From: G963664115 sp965263045
Lineage (GTDB): Bacteria; Acidobacteriota; Terriglobia; 20CM-2-55-15
DNA length: 64,000 bases
Reading direction: 5' to 3'
Assembly: GCA_965263045.1 (NCBI GenBank)
Contig: CBDHGK010000041.1
Span: forward strand, 1,364,001 to 1,428,000
Below are positions 8,699-17,953 of the stretch, piece by piece (position 1 is the first letter of the stretch; each line of letters begins with the position of its first letter). The position numbers and the translations under genes were made by a program. The notes under the pieces were generated by a model. It saw only the letters and a program-made list of their open reading frames with translations. It did not search any database and had not been told where the DNA came from.

Positions 8699-10139
8699 GA
8701 ATGTGTGCCAATCTTAGTTGGAAATTGAAACGGCTCCAAACCCCATGGTTTGATGGTATTGGAAGAAACAACATCAAGCCTGTAAGAGAAAGGAGCCGAG
8801 ATGAGGAGTCTGTTACGTTCGGTAAAGAAACGCAAGAAGTCGCGTGTGCTGGGTGAGGTCGAGGTCCTGAGCCGGGAGGAATACTCGGGACTGGAATTGG
8901 ACTCGAAGGTGGAGATGATTCGGGCGTTGATCCCACTGGGGTTGATGCACGTGGAGGAGTTGCTCGACGAGGAAGTGAAGTCGTTGGCGGGTGAGCGATA
9001 CGCACGAAAGGAGGCGGCGTTGCGGGGCCGGCGACACGGGAGCAATCCGGGGACCGTGGGGCTGGGTGGCCAGCGGGTGCCGGTTCGGGTGCCTCGAGTG
9101 CGCAGCGTGGCGGGCGGGGAGATTCCGCTTCGGACCTACGAGGAACTCAGTCCGGGTGGCGCGGTGAACGAGCTACTGCTCAGACGTGTGCTGTATGGGA
9201 TCTCCTGCCGGAACTATGAATCGGCCGCTGAAGCGATTCCGGGAGCGATCGGACTGTCGAGTTCGACGGTGTCTCGAGGATTCGTCCAGGCGAGTGCCGC
9301 GAAACTTCGGGAGATGCAGGAGCGGGATCTGAGTGGCGAGGACGTCGTGGCGATCTTCCTGGACGGGAAGGCGTTTGCCGACGCCCTGATGGTAGTGGCC
9401 CTGGGCGTCACGCTTTCGGGCGACAAACGCTTCTTGGGCTTCGTGGAGACCGACACGGAGAACGAGCAAGTGCTGACTCCGTTTCTCCGTTCGTTGATGG
9501 AGCGGGGCCTGGACATCTCTGAAGGCGTGCTGGTGATTGTCGACGGCGGCAAAGGTCTGCGGGCGGCGGTCAAGAAGGCATTCAGGAATCGAGCCCTGGT
9601 CCAACGCTGCCAATGGCACAAACGCGAGAACGTCGTGAGATACCTATCGAAGACCGAGCAAGCCGTGTGGCGACGCCGGCTGCAGCGGGCCTACGAGCGC
9701 CCGGAGTACGACGAAGCTCGGGCGGCGCTCGGAGAGCTCCATGGAGAGCTCGAGGAGCGAAACCAATCGGGGGCTGCGAGCCTTGAGGAAGGCCTGGAAG
9801 AGACCCTCACGTTGCATCGGCTCGGCGTGTACGGGGTCTTGGGCCGTTCGTTCAAGACGACGAATTGCCTGGAATCGGTCAATGCCCTTGTCGAGGAAAG
9901 GTGTGCGAAGGTCGATCATTGGAAGAACTCGAGTCAGCGGCAACGCTGGTTGGCGACGGCGCTCATCGACATCGAACCGCGCCTGAGGAAGGTGATCGGC
10001 TACCGTCATCTTCCAAAGCTCCGCGAAGCCCTCCAGCGAGAGCTGAAAATTGAGGCGAAGACGTCGACGAGATCGAAGAAGAAGGTTGCATGACCCATCG
10101 TGAGCCGTGGAGAGTTTCAACTAAGAATGGGCTTGACTC
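8699..10139 (+). mobile_element. IS256-family element, copy C of four (1441 bp)
   Basis: It has the same ends and length as copies A and B. The target duplication is 9 bp here, TCCGGTCAA, at 8690-8698 and 10140-10148. It lies antisense within the sugar-transferase gene. Confidence 0.93.
8801..10093 (+). CDS. IS256-family transposase, copy C
   Basis: The product is identical to copy A (430 aa, complete DDE triad). The gene runs opposite to the interrupted host gene, so no host fusion can arise from the frame leaving its right end. Confidence 0.93.
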   Translation: MRSLLRSVKKRKKSRVLGEVEVLSREEYSGLELDSKVEMIRALIPLGLMHVEELLDEEVKSLAGERYARKEAALRGRRHGSNPGTVGLGGQRVPVRVPRVRSVAGGEIPLRTYEELSPGGAVNELLLRRVLYGISCRNYESAAEAIPGAIGLSSSTVSRGFVQASAAKLREMQERDLSGEDVVAIFLDGKAFADALMVVALGVTLSGDKRFLGFVETDTENEQVLTPFLRSLMERGLDISEGVLVIVDGGKGLRAAVKKAFRNRALVQRCQWHKRENVVRYLSKTEQAVWRRRLQRAYERPEYDEARAALGELHGELEERNQSGAASLEEGLEETLTLHRLGVYGVLGRSFKTTNCLESVNALVEERCAKVDHWKNSSQRQRWLATALIDIEPRLRKVIGYRHLPKLREALQRELKIEAKTSTRSKKKVA

Positions 10140-11456
10140 TCCGGTCAACCCACCGAGCAGGGAGTGGCGCTGGTGGTAGCCGGGGAATTGGGTCCTGAAC
10201 TCGTGGACGAATTCGGGTCGCTCCGGCCTGGGACCAATAAGGCTCATGTCGCCTCTCAAAACGTTCCACAACTGCGGTAGTTCATCCAGTCCCGTGCGCC
10301 GGAGAACGGCGCCGAACCGGGTGCAGCGAGGGTCGTTCGACTTCGACCATGTAGCGCCCCTTCCCTGTTCCGCATCGGGTCTCATCGTCCGGAACTTCAG
10401 GATCGTGAATACCCCCTCGTCCAGGCCGACGCGGTCCTGTCGGTAGAATACGGAGCCGCCATCCTGAATTCGAATACCAAGCGCGACAATGGCCATCACG
10501 GGACTCAGCAAGACAAGGCCGAATATCGACCCAACAAGGTCTGCGAATCGCTTCAGACGCCCTCCGAATCCGCAGACGGATGGATGGGCCAAACGGTAGT
10601 GGGCCGGTCCGTCTTCAACCCTCGACGAATTCTCTGATTCGGGACTTAAAACTTTCACGCGACAACCTCGACGTTTCCTGTCGAACCGAACTTTCCAACC
10701 ATTCTACCGTGTCGAATCGGTCAATTGCAGACTGTAAATCCGGAATCGACTGTTTCTCGAAAAGGATCGAATTGACTCCGTCCTCGAGGAGATCCATCGC
10801 CCCCCCACCTCTGAAGGCGATGACGGGACAGCCACAGGAGCGTGCCTCCACGGGCACGATGCCGAAGTCTTCGCATCCCGGGAAGATCAACGCCCGGGCG
10901 CGCCGGTAGAGGTCCCGGAGTTTCTCGTTCGAGACCCAGCCTTTGAACTCGATGTTGGATCGCGCTTGTCGCCGCAGGCGCTTCATTTCCGGGCCTTCGC
11001 CCACAATCACAAGGCGTCGACCGGAGCGGTTGAAGGCTTCTACCGTCAGATCGACCCGTTTGTACGGGACCAGTGCGCCTGCCGACAGAAAGAAGTTTTC
11101 GGGTCGTCGGGGAGGAGAGAAGAAAACAGTGTCCACAGGAGGCGGGATGAGCGTCGCCGAGCGTCCATAATAGGACTGTATGCGCGCGGCGACGAAGCTC
11201 GAATTGGCGATGAACTGGTCCACGTCGGCCGCTGTTGCCCGGTCCCAGCGGCGCAGCCGGGGACCGAATGCCGCCAGACCCATTCGTTTGGGGATATCCG
11301 TCGCATAGTCTGCTGCGGCATCCCAGACGTAGCGCATCGGGGTATGGCAATAGCAGATATGTCGAACCTTGCCGGTGGGAACACCCTTGGCTGCCGAGTG
11401 ACTCGAACTGATTACCAGATCGACCGGTCCTACGTCGAGTGATGCGATTGCGGATG

Positions 11457-12897
11457 GAATGTGTGCCAATCTTAGTTGGAAATTGAAACGGCTCCAAACC
11501 CCATGGTTTGATGGTATTGGAAGAAACAACATCAAGCCTGTAAGAGAAAGGAGCCGAGATGAGGAGTCTGTTACGTTCGGTAAAGAAACGCAAGAAGTCG
11601 CGTGTGCTGGGTGAGGTCGAGGTCCTGAGCCGGGAGGAATACTCGGGACTGGAATTGGACTCGAAGGTGGAGATGATTCGGGCGTTGATCCCACTGGGGT
11701 TGATGCACGTGGAGGAGTTGCTCGACGAGGAAGTGAAGTCGTTGGCGGGTGAGCGATACGCACGAAAGGAGGCGGCGTTGCGGGGCCGGCGACACGGGAG
11801 CAATCCGGGGACCGTGGGGCTGGGTGGCCAGCGGGTGCCGGTTCGGGTGCCTCGAGTGCGCAGCGTGGCGGGCGGGGAGATTCCGCTTCGGACCTACGAG
11901 GAACTCAGTCCGGGTGGCGCGGTGAACGAGCTACTGCTCAGACGTGTGCTGTATGGGATCTCCTGCCGGAACTATGAATCGGCCGCTGAAGCGATTCCGG
12001 GAGCGATCGGACTGTCGAGTTCGACGGTGTCTCGAGGATTCGTCCAGGCGAGTGCCGCGAAACTTCGGGAGATGCAGGAGCGGGATCTGAGTGGCGAGGA
12101 CGTCGTGGCGATCTTCCTGGACGGGAAGGCGTTTGCCGACGCCCTGATGGTAGTGGCCCTGGGCGTCACGCTTTCGGGCGACAAACGCTTCTTGGGCTTC
12201 GTGGAGACCGACACGGAGAACGAGCAAGTGCTGACTCCGTTTCTCCGTTCGTTGATGGAGCGGGGCCTGGACATCTCTGAAGGCGTGCTGGTGATTGTCG
12301 ACGGCGGCAAAGGTCTGCGGGCGGCGGTCAAGAAGGCATTCAGGAATCGAGCCCTGGTCCAACGCTGCCAATGGCACAAACGCGAGAACGTCGTGAGATA
12401 CCTATCGAAGACCGAGCAAGCCGTGTGGCGACGCCGGCTGCAGCGGGCCTACGAGCGCCCGGAGTACGACGAAGCTCGGGCGGCGCTCGGAGAGCTCCAT
12501 GGAGAGCTCGAGGAGCGAAACCAATCGGGGGCTGCGAGCCTTGAGGAAGGCCTGGAAGAGACCCTCACGTTGCATCGGCTCGGCGTGTACGGGGTCTTGG
12601 GCCGTTCGTTCAAGACGACGAATTGCCTGGAATCGGTCAATGCCCTTGTCGAGGAAAGGTGTGCGAAGGTCGATCATTGGAAGAACTCGAGTCAGCGGCA
12701 ACGCTGGTTGGCGACGGCGCTCATCGACATCGAACCGCGCCTGAGGAAGGTGATCGGCTACCGTCATCTTCCAAAGCTCCGCGAAGCCCTCCAGCGAGAG
12801 CTGAAAATTGAGGCGAAGACGTCGACGAGATCGAAGAAGAAGGTTGCATGACCCATCGTGAGCCGTGGAGAGTTTCAACTAAGAATGGGCTTGACTC
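11457..12897 (+). mobile_element. IS256-family element, copy D of four (1441 bp)
   Basis: It has the same ends and length as the other copies, with the 8-bp duplication TGCGGATG at 11449-11456 and 12898-12905. It is inserted antisense in the WbaZ-like glycosyltransferase gene, about one fifth of the way into it. Confidence 0.93.
11559..12851 (+). CDS. IS256-family transposase, copy D
   Basis: The product is identical to copy A (430 aa, complete DDE triad). Its own ribosome site AAAGGAG is retained upstream, so it should be expressible independently of the host gene it interrupts. Confidence 0.93.
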   Translation: MRSLLRSVKKRKKSRVLGEVEVLSREEYSGLELDSKVEMIRALIPLGLMHVEELLDEEVKSLAGERYARKEAALRGRRHGSNPGTVGLGGQRVPVRVPRVRSVAGGEIPLRTYEELSPGGAVNELLLRRVLYGISCRNYESAAEAIPGAIGLSSSTVSRGFVQASAAKLREMQERDLSGEDVVAIFLDGKAFADALMVVALGVTLSGDKRFLGFVETDTENEQVLTPFLRSLMERGLDISEGVLVIVDGGKGLRAAVKKAFRNRALVQRCQWHKRENVVRYLSKTEQAVWRRRLQRAYERPEYDEARAALGELHGELEERNQSGAASLEEGLEETLTLHRLGVYGVLGRSFKTTNCLESVNALVEERCAKVDHWKNSSQRQRWLATALIDIEPRLRKVIGYRHLPKLREALQRELKIEAKTSTRSKKKVA

Positions 12898-13217
12898 TGC
12901 GGATGGGTACAGGGGCAGAAGATATCTGTAGTGTTTGTAAATGCCCGGAAGCCGGTCCAGGGTCGAAGTGACAATCCGGTGGGACTCGATCGCGGGAGAA
13001 ACCTTTCCCCTCTCGTGGAAGAGTGTAAGAATTGGTGCATCTGGCCAGAGCTCGAGCAAAGCTTCGAGAACTTTCTCTCCGCCGCGCATTCCATTGAGCC
13101 AGTCATGAACAATCGCAACTTTCATCTTCGGGGCGCCACCCGCCAAGTGTCGAGTTTGTCGATATGTTAAAACGGCCGTCGAATCCTGCCCGTCCTCAAT
13201 CAATCGGGGGAGATGAC

Positions 13218-14966
13218 ATGTTCGGTCAGAGTTTTGCCCATTGGCGAATCGTGCTGGTCCTCGGGCTGCTCGGGCTTCTCCTGTATGGAGCTTCTCTGAA
13301 CGACGGGTATCACTTCGACGACGACCTGATCCTGAGAGATTCTAACGTTACGAACGCCGAACGGTGGAGTCACTTTCTGAATCCTCTCCATCTCCGTCAG
13401 TTAACGTTCTTCAGTTTCTTTCTGAACTACCAGTTGGCGGGCGGAGACGCTTTCGGGTTCCATGCGGTCAACCTCGCGATACACATCGCCAACGGGTGGC
13501 TGCTGTTCTATCTCCTGCTACCCATGGTTGGGGGGTGGATGGCCGGTGCGGCCGCAGCGATTTTTCTCGCACATCCCATCCAGGTTGAATCCGTCGTCTA
13601 CGTTTACCAGCGTTCCACATTGCTTGGCACATGTTTCGGGCTGATGGGGCTGATCGTCATGTCGGGTGGGGGCGGACTGGATCGAAGCGGCAATCAAACG
13701 GTTGGCCACAGCCCGGGCCGGTGGCGATTATTCCTGGCGTTCGTGTTGTTTTTTCTGGCATTCGAAGGCAAAGAAACGGCGCTGGCCCTGCCATTACTGA
13801 TGGTCCTGATTGTGGGTTTGAAAAGCCGCCTGGCACGATGGATCGTAACCGTCGTCGCTGTGTTGTCGATCGCCGCGCTCGCGGTTCTGGCCAGACTGGG
13901 CGAACGCACGGTCGGGATTGGCGCTCTGGCAGAGGTGGGGCCGGTATCCTATTTGTTGACCGAGGTTCGGGTGTTTTATACCTACCTGAGATTGCTCATC
14001 GTTCCTTATCCCCAATCCCTGGAATACGACTTTGAAGCAGTTGAATCGGTGTTTCAGTGGCCCGTTCTCGGCGGGCTGGCCGGGCTGGGCGTCCTGATTG
14101 CAATCTCCGTCTGGCTATTGCGGCATCCTCGGTACCGTTGGGCCGGCATCGGCGCCACGTCGTTCTTTATTCTGCTGGCGCCGACCTCGAGCGTCATCCC
14201 GAGTATGGATTTCGCATTCGAACACCGTTTGTATATGCCGATGCTTGGTATCTCGGTATGCGCCGCATTCTGTCTTTCCAGGCTGGGGAGGAGAAACGTG
14301 GCCGTGGCTCTCATCGTCATCGTGCTGGGTTCTCTGACGCTGACCCGGGGTCGCGTGTGGGCTTCGGAAGTGACGCTCTGGGAAGATACCGTTCTCAAGG
14401 CGCCGGGCAAGGCCCGTGCCTGGTTTAATCTGGGAGGCGCCCATCTCGAGAGCAATCCGCTGCGAGCGAGGGAAGCGTTTTTGAGGGCGATCGAGTTCGA
14501 CGACAGGTTGCCCGAGGCCCTGTACAACCTGGGAGTCATTGAACAGGGAGAAGGGGACGATCTGGGCGCGCTGGACTGGTACCAGCGGGCCCTCGAGCAG
14601 GATCCGGGATACTGGCCGGCGATCAACAACTCCGGTAACGTCCGTTTCATGCTGGGGGACTATGCCGGCGCCGTTGACGCGTTTGACCGAACTCTTGCGC
14701 TGAACCAGGATTACTGGCCTGCGCAGTACAATCTTGCTATGGTATACACGGCCATGGGGCGTCCCGACAGCGCGGTTCCGAAATTGAGGATCGTGCTGGA
14801 CTGGAGCCCCGAATTTGCCGAAGCGCGGTACTTGCTGGCAGTTTCGCTGGAGCGGCTCGGACGGGGCAGGGAAGCCGCCGAGGAACTGCGTCGCCTCGGC
14901 AGTCGTCTGCCTGCCGCGGTTTTTCCAGACGCAGATTCGTTGTCGCCGCTGCCTGCGATAAACTGA
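13218..14966 (+). CDS. TMTC-like multi-pass GT-C membrane protein with TPR repeats
   Basis: The protein has 582 residues from ATG 13218, which is preceded by GGGGGAG at 13206-13212; an in-frame ATG at 13164 has no such site. The N-terminal two thirds hold about ten hydrophobic segments and an early acidic motif, YHFDDDLILRD, as in GT-C glycosyltransferases, where aspartates in the first extracytoplasmic loop are catalytic. Roughly residues 395-560 hold about five tetratricopeptide repeats (for example ALYNLGVIEQGEGDDLGALD). This architecture is that of bacterial relatives of TMTC O-mannosyltransferases. It may glycosylate exported proteins or act in the neighbouring glycan pathway. The substrate is not visible from sequence. 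Confidence 0.75.
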   Translation: MFGQSFAHWRIVLVLGLLGLLLYGASLNDGYHFDDDLILRDSNVTNAERWSHFLNPLHLRQLTFFSFFLNYQLAGGDAFGFHAVNLAIHIANGWLLFYLLLPMVGGWMAGAAAAIFLAHPIQVESVVYVYQRSTLLGTCFGLMGLIVMSGGGGLDRSGNQTVGHSPGRWRLFLAFVLFFLAFEGKETALALPLLMVLIVGLKSRLARWIVTVVAVLSIAALAVLARLGERTVGIGALAEVGPVSYLLTEVRVFYTYLRLLIVPYPQSLEYDFEAVESVFQWPVLGGLAGLGVLIAISVWLLRHPRYRWAGIGATSFFILLAPTSSVIPSMDFAFEHRLYMPMLGISVCAAFCLSRLGRRNVAVALIVIVLGSLTLTRGRVWASEVTLWEDTVLKAPGKARAWFNLGGAHLESNPLRAREAFLRAIEFDDRLPEALYNLGVIEQGEGDDLGALDWYQRALEQDPGYWPAINNSGNVRFMLGDYAGAVDAFDRTLALNQDYWPAQYNLAMVYTAMGRPDSAVPKLRIVLDWSPEFAEARYLLAVSLERLGRGREAAEELRRLGSRLPAAVFPDADSLSPLPAIN

Positions 14967-14994
14967 GAGATGGTCGGAAATGGGGAGGGATAGG

Positions 14995-15882
14995 ATGAAA
15001 AAGGCATTTCTGTCGGTTGCATTGCTGATGGCCTTTGCGCCAGCTCTGAAGGCTCAGACAACGTTCTACTTTCCGCAGATCGCCGACGGTGGTGTGTTCA
15101 CCACGACGATATTCATAGCGAATCCGAGTTCTTCCGCGACGCCGGCCAACGTCACGATAACATTTAACGATTTCGCCGATGGCGACGGCAACACGATTGT
15201 TCCCGTGTTCGTCGACAACTTCGGGCAGCAATTCACCGGCAGCATCAGTTTGCAACTTGCAGGAGGCAAGAGTCGACGTCTCGTGTCGACGGCGGCCTCG
15301 GCCGCGATTGGTGTCGGTTTCGCTACCGTGACATCCGACATCCCGGTCACCGGCAGCGCGATATTTTCACTGTTCGCGGGGCCACCCGCGTCGTCGCCCC
15401 TCGTCGCAGAAGCGGGAGTCAATCCATCATCGACGGGAACATCCCAGTCTATCTTTGTAGACGAATCAGGGTTCCGAACGGCTCTGGCCTATGCGAATCC
15501 ATCGTTAACTCAAACAGCAAGCGTGAACCTCAATCTACTCAACACAGAAGGCGTGTCGGTGTTGACCACGGCCCGGATGCTGCCTCCGGCCAATCACGTT
15601 TCTAGTTTCGTGTTTGAGTTGTTCGAGAGCAATCCGTTGACGTCGGGTCATGTCGGCACGATGCAGGTCTCCACGGACATACCCGTCACGCTGATGTCTC
15701 TTCGATTTACAGATACTTTTTCGATTTTTACGAGCGTACCGCCCTTCACTCTGGCATCGCTGATCTTGCCAATCGAGGCATGGGCCCGGCCCCTGGAAAA
15801 CTGGATGGCCCAGCGGCCGTGGCTGTCGCCTCTCGCCTCGCTCGGCCGGATTCTTGGAACGCTGCAGTTCGGTGCGGGCTAG
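14995..15882 (+). CDS. Secreted protein of unknown function
   Basis: This protein (295 aa) starts at ATG 14995 behind GGGGAGGGA. It opens with a clear signal peptide, MKKAFLSVALLMAFAPALKA-Q, so it is exported. The mature part is rich in serine, threonine and small residues, with alternating beta-strand patterns such as FYFPQIADGGVFTTTIFIANP, suggesting an extracellular beta-sandwich. I know similar proteins from acidobacterial genomes but no function. It follows the TPR membrane gene by 28 bases and could be co-transcribed with it. Confidence 0.7.
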   Translation: MKKAFLSVALLMAFAPALKAQTTFYFPQIADGGVFTTTIFIANPSSSATPANVTITFNDFADGDGNTIVPVFVDNFGQQFTGSISLQLAGGKSRRLVSTAASAAIGVGFATVTSDIPVTGSAIFSLFAGPPASSPLVAEAGVNPSSTGTSQSIFVDESGFRTALAYANPSLTQTASVNLNLLNTEGVSVLTTARMLPPANHVSSFVFELFESNPLTSGHVGTMQVSTDIPVTLMSLRFTDTFSIFTSVPPFTLASLILPIEAWARPLENWMAQRPWLSPLASLGRILGTLQFGAG

Positions 15883-16048
15883 CGGGTTTTTCGGGCGGGT
15901 ACTTCAATCGAATTCCAGCGGATATCGATACCGGCGGCGGTGCTCCCTATCAGCGTCGACGCCAGGAAGGACCGGGACTGGCCCAGCATCACTCGGGACT
16001 GAAGCCGTACTCACCCGTCGAAGACGTTAGGCCGGCATATGAACACGG

Positions 16049-16396
16049 ATGGCCGTGAACAAAGAAGTTAAGCGTTACATCGACGCCGTCAGTCCCGAAC
16101 GAAAGCGACTGCTTGAGCAGTTGCACGCTATAATCCTCGGCCTGTATCCCGACGCCGACGTCGACATGTCATATCGAATGCCGACGTACAAAGCAAAGGA
16201 CGGGTGGGTCGCCATTGCGAATCAAAAGCACTACGTGTCTCTATACACCTGTGGGGCGCACCACATCGCGGAATTCAAAAAGCAACATCCGAAAATCAAA
16301 ACAGGTACAAGCTGCATCAATTTAAAGATTACAGGCCCAATTCCGGTCCCGGCGCTCAAGAGGGTGATCCGCCACGCCATCGAACACCCAAAATAA
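16049..16396 (+). CDS. DUF1801 (YdhG-like) protein
   Basis: This is a small soluble protein of 115 residues. It has the family pattern of an N-terminal helix (YIDAVSPERKRLLEQLHAII), a central MSYRMPTYK, and Y-V-S-L-Y near the middle, ending with VIRHAIEHPK. The family is sometimes likened to frataxin-like iron chaperones, but that role is not established here. It stands alone between a secreted-protein gene and a convergent small gene. Confidence 0.8.
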   Translation: MAVNKEVKRYIDAVSPERKRLLEQLHAIILGLYPDADVDMSYRMPTYKAKDGWVAIANQKHYVSLYTCGAHHIAEFKKQHPKIKTGTSCINLKITGPIPVPALKRVIRHAIEHPK

Positions 16397-16637
16397 TCCC
16401 AACCCGAGTTTCGGGTGTGCCATTACGAGACATACGCATTGATTTCGGATTTCGTCCGATCACGACCACTCGTGTTCGAGTTGCCCATTCTTCAGCAGGC
16501 GCGCTCGGTGAACGCACGAAATCGATTACGTGGAAATGGGTGCCGTCTCAGGCCGGACCATCAGTGAGAGGTCGTATGCACCACCGTGTCTTGACACCAG
16601 CCGGGGGCAACACGACCTTTTAGGACGGTTAAGAGAA

Positions 16638-16970
16638 CTAACGCCCCTGGGCCCGTCGATTGATGGTCTTGGCGAGGTCTTCGATCTCTTTGGCGAGTTC
16701 TTCGATTCGGCCACTCGCTTCCAGGATCTGTATCGACATCGTATATCCGTCGGCGGCGGCGACTTCGTCGACCAGGATTTTCGTCAGAGTCTCGAGTTCA
16801 GCAGTCGCCGTCTTGAGTTCTTCCTGTCTTTTATCGCGCTCTTCCTGCCGGGCCTGGGCCCGGTTCCGGGCTTCGGCATCCGGTCGGCGACCGCCCCGGA
16901 TCTGAGAGAGAGATGGGGCCGCAGTCGCAAGCAGGGTTGCGGTAAGAACGAAACAGAGGATCTTTTTCAT
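16638..16970 (-). CDS. Small exported coiled-coil protein
   Basis: The product has 110 residues. It begins with a signal peptide, MKKILCFVLTATLLATAAPSLS, followed by a highly charged helical region (ARQEERDKRQEELKTATAEL) with heptad character. It probably forms a periplasmic coiled coil. I recognise no family. AAGGGG lies upstream of the ATG on the minus strand. It is convergent with the DUF1801 gene. Confidence 0.6.
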   Translation of the reverse strand: MKKILCFVLTATLLATAAPSLSQIRGGRRPDAEARNRAQARQEERDKRQEELKTATAELETLTKILVDEVAAADGYTMSIQILEASGRIEELAKEIEDLAKTINRRAQGR

Positions 16971-17313
16971 TGTAAGTCCCCTTGGGAAATTGATCGTTGG
17001 GCCAGTCTACACGACTTGAAGCTATTCGGCTAAGGTAAGACACGCACACCCTCTATCGGGAATCCAATATGGTAATGGCGACGTGGCCTGACGTGACCTG
17101 AGGTGGCCTGGGGGACCTGACGTGGTCTGGCGCGGCCATGCCAAAGGCATGGATGACGGCGCCAACCCCCTGGTCTGCGAATAGGCCCGTTCGGTGGGGC
17201 CACACATGATAAAATAAAGGGTTTGAATGAGATAGCAGCCTCGCTCTTGACGGGGCGCAAGCTGTCCGGGGCAATTCCGTTGGGGGCGCGTCGACCGGCA
17301 CTTCAATTGCAGA
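16971..17313. other. Intergenic region with decanucleotide repeats and a hairpin
   Basis: No gene is visible. The stretch contains a 10-bp direct repeat array (17081-17129) and next to it a perfect 7-bp hairpin (17136-17152). It separates two divergently transcribed genes and so probably also carries their promoters, which I could not place. Confidence 0.6.
17081..17129. repeat. Five degenerate copies of a 10-bp repeat
   Basis: The units read ACGTGGCCTG, ACGTGACCTG, AGGTGGCCTG, GGGGACCTG and ACGTGGTCTG in succession; one is 9 bp. A ten-base period matches one turn of the helix, so a protein could contact every copy on one face. The hairpin CCATGCC-AAA-GGCATGG follows at 17136-17152. Confidence 0.75.
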
Positions 17314-17922
17314 ATGGAAATACTCAGTTCCATTTCCGAATGGCTGGAGCAGGCGCTACTTCCCTATGGCGGCATCGGGTTGATGGTACTCGCGATGTGC
17401 GATTCATCGTTCCTCTCGCTGCCCGAAGTAAACGATATCCTGTTGATGACGTTTTCGATCCGGGCGCCGGAACAGATGCTGCTCTATGCCGGGTTGACGA
17501 CTCTCGGCTCGGTCATCGGGTGTGGCATGCTCTATTCGGTCGGTCGAACCGGCGGCGAGGCCCTGGTCCGGAGGCGCTTTTCCGCTGACCGCTTGGAGCG
17601 TGTCCGTGGGTGGTACAGCCGCTATGGAATCCTCGCAGTGCTCGTACCGTCGCTATTGCCTCCACCCACGCCGTTCAAAGTCTTTGTTCTTTCCGCGGGA
17701 ATGTTCGGTATTTCCTGGCCGCGTTTCATGATTGCCGTCCTGATCGGTCGGGGGATTCGCTATTTTGGCCAGGGCATCCTGGCGGTGATGTATGGGGCTG
17801 CCGCCCTCGCCTTTGTCCAGCAGAATTTCGGAATGATCGGGGTGGGCCTGTCGGTTGTCATTGTTTTTTCCACCGTTCTGTTTGTCGTTTCCCGGCGTCG
17901 CGTGGGAAATCAGGAAATCTGA
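17314..17922 (+). CDS. DedA/VTT-family inner-membrane protein
   Basis: This 202-residue protein has about five hydrophobic segments. It shows family features: YGGIGLMVLAMCDSSFLSLPE near the N-terminus, YSRYGILAVLVPSLLPPPTPFK in the middle (the proline-rich re-entrant region), and R-x3-YF. DedA/VTT proteins are thought to flip or scramble phospholipids or undecaprenyl phosphate. The YqaA-like subgroup fits best. It ends 10 bases before the possible TTG start of the following lipoprotein, so it may be the first gene of the lipid-transport operon. Confidence 0.8.
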   Translation: MEILSSISEWLEQALLPYGGIGLMVLAMCDSSFLSLPEVNDILLMTFSIRAPEQMLLYAGLTTLGSVIGCGMLYSVGRTGGEALVRRRFSADRLERVRGWYSRYGILAVLVPSLLPPPTPFKVFVLSAGMFGISWPRFMIAVLIGRGIRYFGQGILAVMYGAAALAFVQQNFGMIGVGLSVVIVFSTVLFVVSRRRVGNQEI

Positions 17923-17953
17923 GAGCGGTGAATTGAAAGATACACTTTCAAGG

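Larger units (their letters stand above)
8525..10658 (-). pseudogene. Polyprenyl-phosphate sugar transferase (WbaP/ExoY-type), broken by IS copy C
   Basis: This gene family transfers the first sugar-phosphate onto undecaprenyl phosphate at the inner membrane. After removal of IS copy C and one 9-bp duplication the frame is 684 bases, 227 codons plus stop. Visible signatures are the N-terminal membrane hairpin (LVGSIFGLVLLSPVMAIV), KFRTM, LDELPQLWNVLRGDMSLIGP-R-P and, beyond the insertion, Q-A-N-G-W-R-G-D-T with DLYYVRNWSL. The element lies just after GGLTG, so the interrupted product loses the conserved C-terminal active region. The gene overlaps the upstream GT4 gene (stop at 10615) by 44 bases and the convergent GT4-fusion gene by 84 bases (8525-8608). 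Confidence 0.88.
10615..13125 (-). pseudogene. GT4 glycosyltransferase (WbaZ-like), broken by IS copy D
   Basis: After removal of IS copy D and one 8-bp duplication the frame is 1062 bases, 353 codons plus stop. The 5' part (12906-13125) reads MKVAIVHDWLNGMRGGEKVL, the typical start of this GT4 subgroup. The 3' part (10615-11456) has CHTPMRYVWD, AGALVPYKRVDL and FPGCEDFGIVPVEA, the nucleotide-sugar binding E-x7-E region. Such enzymes add mannose or a similar sugar to a lipid-linked intermediate. I start at ATG 13125 rather than at the in-frame ATG 13203, because the family begins MKVAIVHDW. It is the first gene of a minus-strand pair with the sugar transferase and faces the TPR membrane gene across 92 bases. 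Confidence 0.88.

Noticed and set aside
5067..10139. Composite transposon formed by copies B and C around the glycosyltransferase fusion gene
   Set aside because: Each copy has its own 8-9 bp target duplication and the interrupted genes on each side rejoin exactly, so the copies inserted independently. No duplication flanks the pair as a unit.
10721..11803. A 360-codon minus-strand frame crossing the left end of IS copy D
   Set aside because: It joins antisense IS sequence to an out-of-phase reading of the WbaZ-like gene; the real frame is the one carrying CHTPMRYVWD and FPGCEDFGIVPVEA.
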